From Saccharophagus degradans 2-40 (GTDB lineage: Bacteria > Pseudomonadota > Gammaproteobacteria > Pseudomonadales > Cellvibrionaceae), in contig NC_007912.1 of assembly GCF_000013665.1 (NCBI RefSeq), forward strand, positions 2,962,501-3,026,500: DNA of 64,000 nt, in the 5' to 3' direction. A model generated the notes under the pieces. That model was not told the DNA's origin. It made no database searches and was given only the letters and a program-made list of their open reading frames with translations. A program made the position numbers and the translations under genes. Shown here piece by piece: positions 14,302 through 23,374 of this stretch. Each line of letters begins with the position of its first letter. Within the stretch, counting starts at the first letter, position 1.

Positions 14302-14901
14302 ATGAAACCTCTGCTAGCCATTGCCCTGCTTGCACTTACCACCACTGCTTGGGCTTCGAACACACGCCTGCCCGCAAACTCCCCTTTGCATCACATAAAA
14401 GCAAAATTCTTCGATGAGGTTGCCGCTACGCCAAAATGGAGCCCAAAAGGTAAATCGCTATATATTCAAGTTGCAGGTGTGCACTTTAATGAATATTGGC
14501 GCGAAGACGTAAGCAAAGATTTAGCCCCAGGCTTTGAACAAGCCATTGAGAATAATTTTTCTATTATTTTTAAACGGGTACTTACCGAGCAGTACACCAA
14601 AGCAGGCTATCAAATTGAAAACAGTGCCATAAATGCGGACGTTATTTTATTAGCCAGCGTAGAGGATTTACGCGTGTATGTTACTCAAGCTAAACATTTT
14701 GTGGAAAGCAAAACCGCAAATACAGGCTCGGCAAATTTACTGATTGAGTTTATTGAGAAAGGCGAATTAAAGATGTTTTTTTCTAACGCGAAAGAAACAC
14801 GCCAAAGAGGCAATGAACTACGCAACAGTGTAGAGAAAGATTTTGAGCGAATGATGAAAGCCTTTACCAAAGAAAGCTTAAAAGTGATTAAAAAACGCTA
14901 G
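14302..14901 (+). CDS. Exported hypothetical protein, 199 aa
   Basis: A signal peptide (MKPLLAIALLALTTTAWA, cleaved before SNTR) leads a periplasmic or surface protein of about 180 residues. The mature part alternates strands and helices (LYIQVAGVHFNEYWRED, ADVILLASVEDLRVYV) and ends in a basic helix (ESLKVIKKR). A good ribosome site (GTAGGAGA) precedes the ATG. The pattern of an export signal plus a DVILLASVEDL strand-helix recalls small proteins of lipoprotein/outer-membrane assembly type, but I cannot name a family. Confidence 0.78.
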   Translation: MKPLLAIALLALTTTAWASNTRLPANSPLHHIKAKFFDEVAATPKWSPKGKSLYIQVAGVHFNEYWREDVSKDLAPGFEQAIENNFSIIFKRVLTEQYTKAGYQIENSAINADVILLASVEDLRVYVTQAKHFVESKTANTGSANLLIEFIEKGELKMFFSNAKETRQRGNELRNSVEKDFERMMKAFTKESLKVIKKR

Positions 14902-14992
14902 CTAGCAAACGCTAATTGCTAGTAGATAAAAGCTAGTGACTAGTTTTAGTGTTGCACCCAACTATTAAACACAAAAACACACAAAATAAACC

Positions 14993-15017
14993 AAAAAAAG
15001 GCGGCCATATGGCCGCC
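14993..15017 (-). terminator. Intrinsic terminator of the nitrate operon
   Basis: The perfect palindrome GGCGGCCATATGGCCGCC is followed on the minus strand by seven T residues (14993-14999 read as A on the plus strand). It lies about 235 nt past the nasA/dmsBC stop. Confidence 0.8.
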
Positions 15018-15046
15018 AAACTGGTGCAAATTGGAGGAGACGCAAA

Positions 15047-15091
15047 ATGAATTGCGACTTCATTAATCCGTTAAAAATCTGTACGCACTAA
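15047..15091 (+). CDS. Candidate 14-residue small ORF
   Basis: GGAGGAG lies 7 nt before an ATG, an unusually strong ribosome site, and the frame encodes MNCDFINPLKICTH then TAA. It is too short for compositional evidence. It could be a leader or small peptide, or the remnant of a lost gene start. No downstream plus-strand gene follows, so a simple leader-peptide role is doubtful. Confidence 0.3.
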   Translation: MNCDFINPLKICTH

Positions 15092-15251
15092 ACTCAACAT
15101 TCAATACGCCAAATCAACGGGGCTTCCCTGCCCCGCCCTTGCCTGGCAAACCAAGCAAATAAGTTCAATCGGTAATTACTAGTACCTAGCCGCTAGTAGC
15201 AAGACTTGAACAAACCACTACCGGTTCGCTGTCCACAGCTAGCCGTACCCT

Positions 15252-17099
15252 CTAGTGAGTATGCATCGCCACACCTACCGCAGGGTTGGCCGCTAGGCCT
15301 ATTTCGCGGGCGTGATCTTCGAAGCCTTTGTTCTTCCAGAAGAAGGCGCCAGGCATAGTGGTTGGCACTACTAGTACATAGAACAGTGCGCGGCCAATTA
15401 ATGCGCTTACAACTAGCGATAGCGCCAAACCAGACCACAGCATTAAACCTAACCAACCATCTAAGCCCGATACCGCAAGGGCAACCGCTGCCAATGCGTT
15501 TAGAGGTATTAAACAGTTACGCAAAATATACGACTTACCAAAGGTGGTGCATTGTATATAGTGCGATACAGTGCCTTCGTGCTCTGCGTCGGTCATGCCT
15601 TTGGCGTGGCCTATTAAGCCTATGCCTTCTAATACCAAGCCCGCTACCAATGCTGGCGCAAGTGCCTGTAGCACTGCTACGTAATCGCCACCGGTAATGG
15701 CAAAGTAAGGTACGGTTAAGACTGCCGCGACTAAGCTACCAAGGGTTAATGCCATACCTACAAAGCTTGTGCCGGTTTGCCAGTGGTTCCAGTACGGACG
15801 CGCTTTAATGCGGTAGCAACGGTACATGTAATACAAGCCGCCCAAACTACCCACTACGCCCAATACGCCCGTTACTTTGGCAAAGGTTGCCAAGCCGGGT
15901 ATGGCTAGCTCACCAATAATGGATTGCACAATGGCGTTTTCTGGCATTTTGGCAAGCATGTGTAAACCTGCAAAGGTCATAAACACCACTACACCTAACC
16001 CTTCGCGGCTAACAGGCGAATGACGCCAGTTGTTAAACCCACGATAAAAACGCAACGGTTTGCCCAAGTGGGTGGTAGACATAAACAAGCCTAGCGCAGC
16101 CAAACCTAAGGCCACTATTACCAACGGCACATACATTACCGAGTTGGCAATATTGGTGAAGGCTTCTATACCAAACAAACTACCTAAGAAATTAACACCA
16201 AACAAACCTATTGCCGCTTGGGTAACCAAGGTAAAAATAACCAGTGGATTTTCGCGCGACGACAAGCGACCAACGTTCCACGATTTTTCTACGCCGTTTT
16301 TCTGATCCACAATAGGTTTGTACTTACCGTCCACGTTGCTCTTGTGATATTTCACTGGCATGGAGTCGGTACGGGTAACTTCGCGCGGCATTGTTTTCAC
16401 TTGCTGGAAGCGAATATTGGGGCGCGTAATAGATGGATCTGGAAAGCCCGGTATTTGTGTTTCTATTTGTTCGCGATTTTCTGGGGTGTTTTCTACCACA
16501 CCAAAGTTAAGCGCGTTACCCACACATGCAGATACGCACGCTGGCTTCAAGCCAACTTCTAGGCGGTCTACACACATGTTACATTTTTCTACTTGCCCTG
16601 CTACTGGGTCTAATTGCGGGGCGTTGTATGGGCATACCCAAGTACAATAGCCACAACCAAAGCATATATCTGGGTCTTGAATTACTGCACCGTATTCTGG
16701 GTGCTTGGTGTAGGCGCGCGTTGGGCAGCCTTTTAAACACACCGGCTCTTCACAGTGGTTACACGCCATAGATATATTCATGCGCGTAAAGTTGGGGTAA
16801 CTCCCCCCTTCTACATAACCTACCGAGCGGAAGCTTAAATGCGGTGGCAAATCGTTTTTCTCGCTACATGCTGCTTCACATGCGTGACAACCAATACAGT
16901 TATCTGCAGTAAAGTGAAACGCGTGTTGCTTGGTGCGGTTAGGGTTGTCGCCAATGCCGCAATCGCCATTTACTCGTAAACTTACGCCGTTATCGCCAAC
17001 GGGCGTAAGTTTAATTGGCGTACCGTAACGGCTTGTTTCGGCCGTTACTGGGTCTTTTAATTTTGCGTATTCGGGTTCGTCAGCTCTTGTTGGAATCAT
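15252..17099 (-). CDS. DmsB-DmsC fusion: Fe-S electron-transfer and membrane anchor subunit
   Basis: 615 residues. The N-terminal ~230 residues are a four-cluster ferredoxin: CIGCHACEAAC, CNHCEEPVCLKGC, CFGCGYCTWVC and CNMC...CVSAC, each suited to [4Fe-4S]. The second half has about eight hydrophobic helices and resembles the DmsC/NrfD-like anchor, with the family-typical HLGKPLRFYRGFNNWRHSPVSREGL. In E. coli DMSO reductase these are two genes; here they are fused. There is no Tat signal, so the Fe-S part should face the cytoplasm. As the last gene of the nitrate operon (15 bp behind nasA) it probably carries electrons from the quinol pool to NasA, replacing the flavoprotein NasB/NasC. This role is inferred from context. 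Confidence 0.85.
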   Translation of the reverse strand: MIPTRADEPEYAKLKDPVTAETSRYGTPIKLTPVGDNGVSLRVNGDCGIGDNPNRTKQHAFHFTADNCIGCHACEAACSEKNDLPPHLSFRSVGYVEGGSYPNFTRMNISMACNHCEEPVCLKGCPTRAYTKHPEYGAVIQDPDICFGCGYCTWVCPYNAPQLDPVAGQVEKCNMCVDRLEVGLKPACVSACVGNALNFGVVENTPENREQIETQIPGFPDPSITRPNIRFQQVKTMPREVTRTDSMPVKYHKSNVDGKYKPIVDQKNGVEKSWNVGRLSSRENPLVIFTLVTQAAIGLFGVNFLGSLFGIEAFTNIANSVMYVPLVIVALGLAALGLFMSTTHLGKPLRFYRGFNNWRHSPVSREGLGVVVFMTFAGLHMLAKMPENAIVQSIIGELAIPGLATFAKVTGVLGVVGSLGGLYYMYRCYRIKARPYWNHWQTGTSFVGMALTLGSLVAAVLTVPYFAITGGDYVAVLQALAPALVAGLVLEGIGLIGHAKGMTDAEHEGTVSHYIQCTTFGKSYILRNCLIPLNALAAVALAVSGLDGWLGLMLWSGLALSLVVSALIGRALFYVLVVPTTMPGAFFWKNKGFEDHAREIGLAANPAVGVAMHTH

Positions 17100-17114
17100 T
17101 TTTCTCTCTTCCCG

Positions 17115-19298
17115 TTAGAATGCACGCATTTCTACGTTTAGTTTGGCCGCTTCTTTTTGGTCTACATGCTCAATGCGAACAGTGCACTGCTTAAACGCTG
17201 GCTGACGCGAGTATGGGTCTAGCAAGCCAAGAGACAAACGGTTTACACAATCGTGGAAGTGGAATGGAATAAACACTGCGTTGAATGCTACGCGATGAGT
17301 TAATTGCACCATTACCACGGCATCACCACGACGCGATACCAAACGCACATAACTCATATGCTTTATGCCCAACTCTTCGGCAGCATCTGGGTTCATTTCC
17401 ATATATGGGGTTGGGCTAAATTTATTACAGTTGCCCACCTTGCCCGTTTTAGTTCGGGTATGGAAATGCTCAACCACGCGACCACTGTTCATCCAAAATG
17501 GATAATCTTCGTCGGGTACTTCGTTGTTATCCACCCAAGGCATGGCCATTAATTTTGCTTTGCCGTCTGGGTAACAGAATTTGCCGTCGGCGTATAAGCG
17601 CTGTGTACCTTCGCTATCGCCTTCGCGCATTGGCCATTGAATACCGCGCTTTTGCTCGATTAGTTCGTGGCTCATACCAGATATATCCAATATGCGATGA
17701 TCACCCTTGGATAACTGTTTCATTTCATCAAACACATCGGCAGTGTCTAGCGGGAAGCTCATTTTCGCGCCCTGCTCCCAACGTTTTGCCATTTGCGAGA
17801 ATATCCACACATCTGGCTTGGAGTTACCGTACGGCGCCATTACCGGTGTAGTAATGTTTACGCGGCGCTCGGTGTTAGTAAAACAGCCTTTTTTCTCTGC
17901 CCATACCGAGCCGGGTAAATACACGTGCGCGTATTGCGCGGTTTCTACGTCTTCGTAGGAATCTTGCACTACGCAAAACTCTAGTTTCTCCATGGTTTTA
18001 CGAATACGCGCAGAGTTAGGCATAGAGGTCATTGGGTTTGTTGCAACCACCCATAACGCTTTAATTTGACCGGTTTCGATAGCGGGAAAAATATCCGTTT
18101 GGAACAAGCCGCGCTTTTTAGGGAAGAACTCTGGGTCTACGCCCCAAAACTTGCCTATTTCTTCGCGGTGCTCGGCATTTTCTAGCGCGCGGTAACCAGG
18201 CAAGCCAGAGCACGAAGACCACTCACGCGTGCCCATCGCGTTACACTGACCAGTAATAGATAAACTAGTACCGCCGGGCTTGCCTATATTGCCGGTAATT
18301 AAGTTAAGGTTATTAATACCGCACACACCGTCGGAACCGTGGGTAGATTGGTTGATACCCATTGTCCATATAGACATAGCCGCGCCAGCTTTTGCATATA
18401 AGCGCGCAACGTGACGAATGGTGTCTTCATCAATACCACAAATTTTTGCGGCCGATGTTGGATCAAACTTTTCTACTTCTGCAGCAAAGTCTTCGTAACC
18501 GCTACAGCAACGCTCTATATATTCTTGGTCTGCTAGGCCCTCTTTTAATATTACATGTGCCAAGCTGTTTAATAGCACCAAGTCTGTACCTGGTGTAATT
18601 GGCAAATGAATATCGGCAAATTGCGCAAACATGGTTACGCGCGGGTCGACAACAATTACTGGGAATTTACGTTTTTCTAGCGCTTCTTTTAAACGCCAGT
18701 AAATAATGGGGTGCTGCTCACACAGGTTCGAACCAAACGCTAACAAGCAATCGGTGTGCTCGAAATCTTCGTAACAACCTGGAGGGCCGTCGGACCCAAA
18801 TGAACGCTTGTAGCCCGATACCGCAGACGCCATACACAATGTGGTGTTGCCATCGTAATTGTTGGTACCAATAACACCACGCACTAATTTACCTAGAGTG
18901 TAAAACTCTTCGGTCATTATTTGGCCGGTAGAAATAACAGCTACAGAATCGCGCCCGTATTTTTCTTGGATACGTTTGAATTCTGCTGCGGTTTTATCCA
19001 GCGCTGTATCCCAATCGGTTATTTGCCAATCTTCGAATGTTTTATTTCGAATTTTTGGCTCTGCCCCACGGCCAGCCGCTTGGAATATTTGCGCTTCGGT
19101 AAGCCCTTTAATGCAGAGCTTACCTCGGTTTACATCTGCCCCACCCACACCGCGGGTAGTAACAGGTGTACCCTCTTTATTTACGCCAATTTCTATAGAG
19201 CAACCTACAGAGCAGTAACCGCAAGTGGCATATTTCCACTCGGTTACGCCCTTATCTCTAATGACGATTGGATTCTTTTTTCTACGACCAAATAGCAT
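17115..19298 (-). CDS. nasA: Assimilatory nitrate reductase catalytic subunit (molybdopterin)
   Basis: 727 residues, a molybdopterin oxidoreductase. The N-terminal [4Fe-4S] ligands are C26, C29, C33 and C62 (TCGYCSVGC ... GKLC). The body shows family motifs such as LCMASAV, GSNLCEQHPI, VVDPR, TMGINQSTHG and GKPGG...GQCNAMG. The C-terminal molybdopterin dinucleotide domain holds NSGRVVEHFHTRTKTGK. It lacks the C-terminal BFD-type [2Fe-2S] extension of Klebsiella NasA, consistent with taking electrons from the fused DmsBC protein. It has no Tat signal, so it is cytoplasmic. It lies 23 bp after nirD, with GGGGG before its ATG. Function assigned from family plus nirBD neighbours; other CISM substrates are unlikely in this context. 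Confidence 0.9.
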   Translation of the reverse strand: MLFGRRKKNPIVIRDKGVTEWKYATCGYCSVGCSIEIGVNKEGTPVTTRGVGGADVNRGKLCIKGLTEAQIFQAAGRGAEPKIRNKTFEDWQITDWDTALDKTAAEFKRIQEKYGRDSVAVISTGQIMTEEFYTLGKLVRGVIGTNNYDGNTTLCMASAVSGYKRSFGSDGPPGCYEDFEHTDCLLAFGSNLCEQHPIIYWRLKEALEKRKFPVIVVDPRVTMFAQFADIHLPITPGTDLVLLNSLAHVILKEGLADQEYIERCCSGYEDFAAEVEKFDPTSAAKICGIDEDTIRHVARLYAKAGAAMSIWTMGINQSTHGSDGVCGINNLNLITGNIGKPGGTSLSITGQCNAMGTREWSSCSGLPGYRALENAEHREEIGKFWGVDPEFFPKKRGLFQTDIFPAIETGQIKALWVVATNPMTSMPNSARIRKTMEKLEFCVVQDSYEDVETAQYAHVYLPGSVWAEKKGCFTNTERRVNITTPVMAPYGNSKPDVWIFSQMAKRWEQGAKMSFPLDTADVFDEMKQLSKGDHRILDISGMSHELIEQKRGIQWPMREGDSEGTQRLYADGKFCYPDGKAKLMAMPWVDNNEVPDEDYPFWMNSGRVVEHFHTRTKTGKVGNCNKFSPTPYMEMNPDAAEELGIKHMSYVRLVSRRGDAVVMVQLTHRVAFNAVFIPFHFHDCVNRLSLGLLDPYSRQPAFKQCTVRIEHVDQKEAAKLNVEMRAF

Positions 19299-19321
19299 GA
19301 CGCCCCCAGTATCCTTGTGAC

Positions 19322-19651
19322 TTATTTCAACGCTAGTTGAATTTTTCCGTCATTTTCACGGATTGCGTACGTTTTAATGCTTACTGTTTCGTCTTCTAAG
19401 CAGCTACCGGTTTCTAAATTAAAGTGCTGCTTTAGCAGTGGCGAGGCCACGACTATTTGATTTTTTAGCGAACCAACAATACCGCGCGCTAGCACTGCCG
19501 CATTGGTAAAGGGGTCGATAGCGTTTACCGCAAACAACTTGTCTTTAATACGAAACATTGCAACTTGATCTTTACCTAGCAATGCGCGCGCACCAATTTC
19601 TGGCAGCAGGTCACTGGCATCACAAACTGTTTCCCAATTTAAATCTGACAT
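19322..19651 (-). CDS. nirD: Nitrite reductase (NADH) small subunit
   Basis: 109 residues with the Rieske-like fold of NirD (VAMFRIKDKLFAVNAIDPFTNAAVLARGIVG ... VASPLLKQHFNLETG). The His/Cys ligands of true Rieske proteins are absent, as is usual in this subunit, so no cluster is bound. It works with NirB in the cytoplasmic reduction of nitrite to ammonium. Spacing of 20 bp to nirB and a GGAGAA site support co-translation. Confidence 0.92.
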   Translation of the reverse strand: MSDLNWETVCDASDLLPEIGARALLGKDQVAMFRIKDKLFAVNAIDPFTNAAVLARGIVGSLKNQIVVASPLLKQHFNLETGSCLEDETVSIKTYAIRENDGKIQLALK

Positions 19652-19671
19652 TTTTATTCTCCAAAATTCTC

Positions 19672-22227
19672 TTAAGCTATTTCAGCCACTTCTTCGGCAT
19701 TTACAAAACGTACGCGCTCTTCTTCTGTTGCCGGGCGAATTTGCTCGCGCTCTTCAACAAATACAACGGTGTTATCTTTCTCATCGCTGTTAACAAAGGT
19801 ACGGAAACGCTTAAGTTTCTCTGGGTCTTCAATTGTTGTTTTCCACTCACACTGGTAGGTATCTATTACCAATGCCATTTCGCTTTCTAGCTCTGCGTTT
19901 ACATTTAACTTATCGTCAATAACTACAGATTTTAGGTAGTCTAAACCGCCTTCTAGGTTATCCATCCATACAGACGTACGTTGCAAGCGGTCTGCGGTGC
20001 GCACGTAAAACATCAAGAAGCGATCGATATATTTAATTAAGGTTTCGTCGTCTAGGCCGGTTGCAAACAAGTCTGCGTGGCGAGGCTTCATACCGCCGTT
20101 ACCGCACAGGTATAGGCTCCAACCGGTTTCGGTAGCAATTACACCCACATCTTTACTTTGCGCTTCGGCACACTCACGGGTGCAACCAGAAACAGCAAAT
20201 TTAATTTTGTGTGGTGAACGCAAACCTTTGTAGCGGTCTTCCAAACGTATAGCCATGCCAACGCTATCTAGCATGCCGTAACGACACCAAGTAGAACCAA
20301 CACACGATTTAACCGTACGTAAAGATTTACCGTAAGCGTGGCCCGTTTCAAAACCTGCATCTACTAACTCTTTCCAAATTAATGGCAGCTCGTGCTGTTG
20401 CGCGCCGAACAAGTCGATACGCTGACCGCCAGTAATTTTGGTATACAACTTATATTTTTGAGCAACTTGACCTAACACAATCAATTTTTCTGGGGTAATT
20501 TCACCACCCGCTACACGCGGCACAATGGAGTAAGTACCGTTCTTTTGCATGTTTGCCATAAAGTGATCGTTAGTGTCTTGCAAACCTGCGTGCTGGTTTT
20601 CTAATACATATTCGTTCCAAACACTTGCAAAAATAGAGGCCGCAGTAGGCTTACATATGTCACAACCTAAACCTGTACCGTGCTTTTCAATAAGCTCGCC
20701 AAAGGTTTTAATTTTTTCTACGCGCACAATGTGGTGTAGCTCTTGGCGAGTGTGGGCAAAGTGCTCACACAAGTCAGTAATTACTTCTACACCAAGCTTG
20801 GTTAATTCAGAGTTCATTACTTGGGTAGCCAAGGCCACACAACCACCACAGCTAGTACCCGCTTTGGTGTTAGCTTTTATATCGCCAATAGTTACAGAGC
20901 CATCTTGTACTGCGCAGCAAATCTGGCCTTTAGTAACATCATTACAGCTACAAATAATGGCGCCTTCGGGTAATGCATCTACCCCCATGCCCGCAGAAGC
21001 AGCGCTGCCATCAATAGACGGCAGAATCATGGCCTCGGGCATTTCTGGCAAATCCATTTCGTTTACGTACATTTGCTGCAATGTACCGTAGGCTTCTACA
21101 TCGCCTACCAATACCGCGCCCAACAGGCGGGTTTTTTCTGCGTTTACAATAATGCGCTTGTATACGTCGGCTACACCATCTTGGTATACATAGCTTAAGC
21201 AACCTGGCGTGCGACCTTGTGCATCACCTACGCTCGCCACATCTACGCCAAGCAACTTAAGTTTGGTGCTCATATCTGCGCCGGTGAACTGATCTTCGCC
21301 GCCAGTGATGTGCGAAATAGCCACTTTAGACATTTGGTAACCAGGCGCCACAAGACCGAATATTTTTCCGTCCCACAATGCACATTCACCAATGGCATAA
21401 ATGTTTTCAATGTTTGTTTGGCAGTTGTTGTTAATCACAATACCGCCGCGCTCACCAATTTCTAACACGTCGTTATTGCGAGCAAGTTCATCTTGCGGGC
21501 GAATACCCGCAGAGAACAAAATCATATCGGTTTCTAGGTGCGAGCCATCCGCAAAGTTCATACGGTAGCGACAGGTTTCACCGGCTACAATTTCTTGAGT
21601 ATTTTTTTCGGTGTGTACATTTACACCCAATGCTTCAATCTTTTTACGCAGTAAGTTACCGCCGCCTTCGTCTAACTGCACAGCCATTAAGCGTGGCGCG
21701 AATTCAACAACGTGAACTTCTAAACCAAGGTTTTGCAGGGCATTACCGGCTTCTAAACCTAGCAAACCACCACCTACTACTACACCAACCTTACTTTCTT
21801 TTGCAGATGCAGTAATGGCTTCCAAATCTTCAATGGTGCGATACACCAAGCAGTGCGGCTGATCTTTACCAGGAATAGGTGGAACAAACGGGAAAGAACC
21901 AGTAGCAAGTATTAATTTGTCGTAAGCGATTTCTTTACCGCTTGCTACTACAACTTTGTTTTCGTCGTGCTTAACAGCGGTTACTTTTTCGTTTAAAACG
22001 TAGTTAACGCCATTTTCTTTGTAGAAATCTTCCGATGTAAGCATTAAATCTTCGGCGGTAGAGCCAGAGAAGTATTTGCTTAGCTGTACGCGGTCGTAGG
22101 CTAGACGTGGCTCTTCAGAAAACGCAACAATTTCATAATCGTCTGCTTTTTCGTGTGCCAAAAGGTTTTCAATAAATTTGTGACCTACCATGCCGTTGCC
22201 AACAACGACTATTCTTTGCTTACTCAT
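19672..22227 (-). CDS. nirB: Nitrite reductase (NADH) large subunit
   Basis: 851 residues, the full length of NirB. In order: FAD domain (VVVGNGMVGHKFIENL at the start), NAD(P)H-binding domain (VVVGGGLLGLEAGN near 150), BFD-like [2Fe-2S] region (CSCNDVTKGQICCAV ... CGGC), a second Cys pair (GCDICKP), and the sirohaem/[4Fe-4S] domain (SCVGSTWCRYG, then SGCTRECAEAQSKDVGV). It performs the six-electron reduction of nitrite to ammonium with NADH. AGAGGA precedes the ATG. It is placed between the sirohaem gene cobA and nirD in one operon. Confidence 0.96.
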   Translation of the reverse strand: MSKQRIVVVGNGMVGHKFIENLLAHEKADDYEIVAFSEEPRLAYDRVQLSKYFSGSTAEDLMLTSEDFYKENGVNYVLNEKVTAVKHDENKVVVASGKEIAYDKLILATGSFPFVPPIPGKDQPHCLVYRTIEDLEAITASAKESKVGVVVGGGLLGLEAGNALQNLGLEVHVVEFAPRLMAVQLDEGGGNLLRKKIEALGVNVHTEKNTQEIVAGETCRYRMNFADGSHLETDMILFSAGIRPQDELARNNDVLEIGERGGIVINNNCQTNIENIYAIGECALWDGKIFGLVAPGYQMSKVAISHITGGEDQFTGADMSTKLKLLGVDVASVGDAQGRTPGCLSYVYQDGVADVYKRIIVNAEKTRLLGAVLVGDVEAYGTLQQMYVNEMDLPEMPEAMILPSIDGSAASAGMGVDALPEGAIICSCNDVTKGQICCAVQDGSVTIGDIKANTKAGTSCGGCVALATQVMNSELTKLGVEVITDLCEHFAHTRQELHHIVRVEKIKTFGELIEKHGTGLGCDICKPTAASIFASVWNEYVLENQHAGLQDTNDHFMANMQKNGTYSIVPRVAGGEITPEKLIVLGQVAQKYKLYTKITGGQRIDLFGAQQHELPLIWKELVDAGFETGHAYGKSLRTVKSCVGSTWCRYGMLDSVGMAIRLEDRYKGLRSPHKIKFAVSGCTRECAEAQSKDVGVIATETGWSLYLCGNGGMKPRHADLFATGLDDETLIKYIDRFLMFYVRTADRLQRTSVWMDNLEGGLDYLKSVVIDDKLNVNAELESEMALVIDTYQCEWKTTIEDPEKLKRFRTFVNSDEKDNTVVFVEEREQIRPATEEERVRFVNAEEVAEIA

Positions 22228-22247
22228 ATCAAATCCTCTATTCAGCC

Positions 22248-23036
22248 TTAGGCCACGTGTTGATTCAGTGTTTCGGCTGACACAGCAGCTCTTAATTCGG
22301 GGTTTAAATCATTTGCAAGAGAAACAACCTCACCTACTACAATGAGAGCAGGCGATTGAACGTTGTTGTTTGCTACCAGCGATACCAAATCTTTTATTTG
22401 GCCGATTACTTCGCGCTGGTTTTCACGACAGCCATTTTCGATAATGGCCACTGGCGTTGCGGCACTTAAGCCGGCTTTTAATAGGTTGCTGGCGATCATT
22501 TCTGCGCGACTCACACCCATGTAAAAAACAAGCGTATGATTAATTTGCGCTAGCGCGTTCCAGTCTACGGATAACTCTGTTTCTGCATGTGCTGTTACAA
22601 AAGTGCAGCCTTGCGCCAAACCGCGATGAGTAAGCGGTATACCTGCAGCGGTTGTGCAACCAGAAGCAGATGTAATACCAGGTACAACCTCGGCATCTAC
22701 TCCGGCTTTAATAAGGGTAAGTAACTCTTCGCCGCCACGACCAAACACGAAGGGGTCGCCGCCTTTAATGCGCACAACATTCAAACCCTTGGCCGCTTTT
22801 TTAACGAGCAAGCTGTTTAAATCTTTTTGTGCGATGCTGTGATTATCTTTGCACTTACCTACATAAAAGGCCGGCACAGATTTAGGGAATAAAGCTCGAA
22901 TTTCTTGGCTTACGAGGTTATCGAATAACACAAGGTCTGCATTCTGTATAACTCGAAGCGCTTTTACAGTTAGTAAATCTGGGTCACCGGGGCCGGCGCC
23001 TACTAACCATACTTTGCCAGGTTTTGAATTAGACAT
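22248..23036 (-). CDS. cobA: Uroporphyrinogen-III C-methyltransferase
   Basis: 262 residues, a SUMT (also called cobA/cysG C-terminal part). It has VWLVGAGPGDPDLLTVKA at the N-terminus, VVRIKGGDPFVFGRGGEE in the middle, VVPGITSASGCTTAAGIPLTHRG, and TLVFYMGVSR. It adds two methyls from S-adenosylmethionine to uroporphyrinogen III, the first step to the sirohaem of NirB. There is no dehydrogenase/ferrochelatase (CysG N-terminal) domain here, so another gene must finish sirohaem. It is the first gene of the operon, about 80 bp from a sigma-54 promoter. Confidence 0.95.
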   Translation of the reverse strand: MSNSKPGKVWLVGAGPGDPDLLTVKALRVIQNADLVLFDNLVSQEIRALFPKSVPAFYVGKCKDNHSIAQKDLNSLLVKKAAKGLNVVRIKGGDPFVFGRGGEELLTLIKAGVDAEVVPGITSASGCTTAAGIPLTHRGLAQGCTFVTAHAETELSVDWNALAQINHTLVFYMGVSRAEMIASNLLKAGLSAATPVAIIENGCRENQREVIGQIKDLVSLVANNNVQSPALIVVGEVVSLANDLNPELRAAVSAETLNQHVA

Positions 23037-23114
23037 CTTATTACTACCAATTTTGTTTGCACCAAACTAGCGAGCCAGCTTCTATGGCCAGCTTCACTTT
23101 CTCTCACTTGATTT

Positions 23115-23131
23115 AGCAAATTGGGTGCCAA
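23115..23131 (-). promoter_or_regulatory. Sigma-54 promoter of cobA-nirBD-nasA operon
   Basis: The minus strand reads TTGGCACCCAATTTGCT. This matches the -24/-12 consensus TGGCAC-N5-TTGCW exactly, with GG and GC separated by 10 bases. The predicted start is about 12 bases downstream, giving a leader of roughly 65-70 nt. Nitrogen-regulated expression through NtrC is the expected consequence. Confidence 0.8.
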
Positions 23132-23310
23132 ACATCTAACAAAACCAAACAAAAAATATTTTATTGTTACTAATCAATAAGTTAAATAACATTCTCACAT
23201 TTTTGGCGCTTAAAGCGCCCCAAATTAAAACAGACTGAAAATAAACAAATGCACTACACAAGAACATTTACGCACCACATAGAACCACTTTTGCATTGCA
23301 AACAACTTTT

Positions 23311-23329
23311 GATAATGATATTCAGTTGC
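23311..23329. promoter_or_regulatory. Fur-box-like sequence
   Basis: GATAATGATATTCAGTTGC matches 15 of 19 positions of the Fur consensus GATAATGATAATCATTATC. It lies about 180 bp from the sigma-54 promoter and 212 bp before moaA. Both MoaA and NirB are iron-sulphur enzymes, so iron control is plausible but unproven. Confidence 0.35.
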
Positions 23330-23355
23330 ATTAACTGTTATTTTTGCACTGTTTT

Positions 23356-23374
23356 AGTGCTGCGCACTTTTTTA
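23356..23374 (+). terminator. Hairpin with T run upstream of moaA
   Basis: AGTGC-TGC-GCACT is followed by TTTTTTATTTTT. It has the form of a weak intrinsic terminator reading toward moaA, 170 bp before its start. It could be an attenuator if a promoter lies before it. Confidence 0.4.

Larger units (their letters stand above)
14902..15251. other. Intergenic region with terminator and candidate sORF
   Basis: 350 bp between a plus-strand gene and the end of the minus-strand nitrate operon. It contains CTAG-rich palindromes right after 14901, the 18-bp palindrome at 15000-15017, a small ORF with an excellent ribosome site (15047-15091) and a C/G-rich hairpin CGGGGC/GCCCCG (15118-15135). Confidence 0.6.

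Noticed and set aside
23164-23177. FNR-box-like TTGTT-N4-ATCAA before cobA
   Set aside because: One mismatch in an AT-rich region and a sigma-54 promoter is already present; not convincing.
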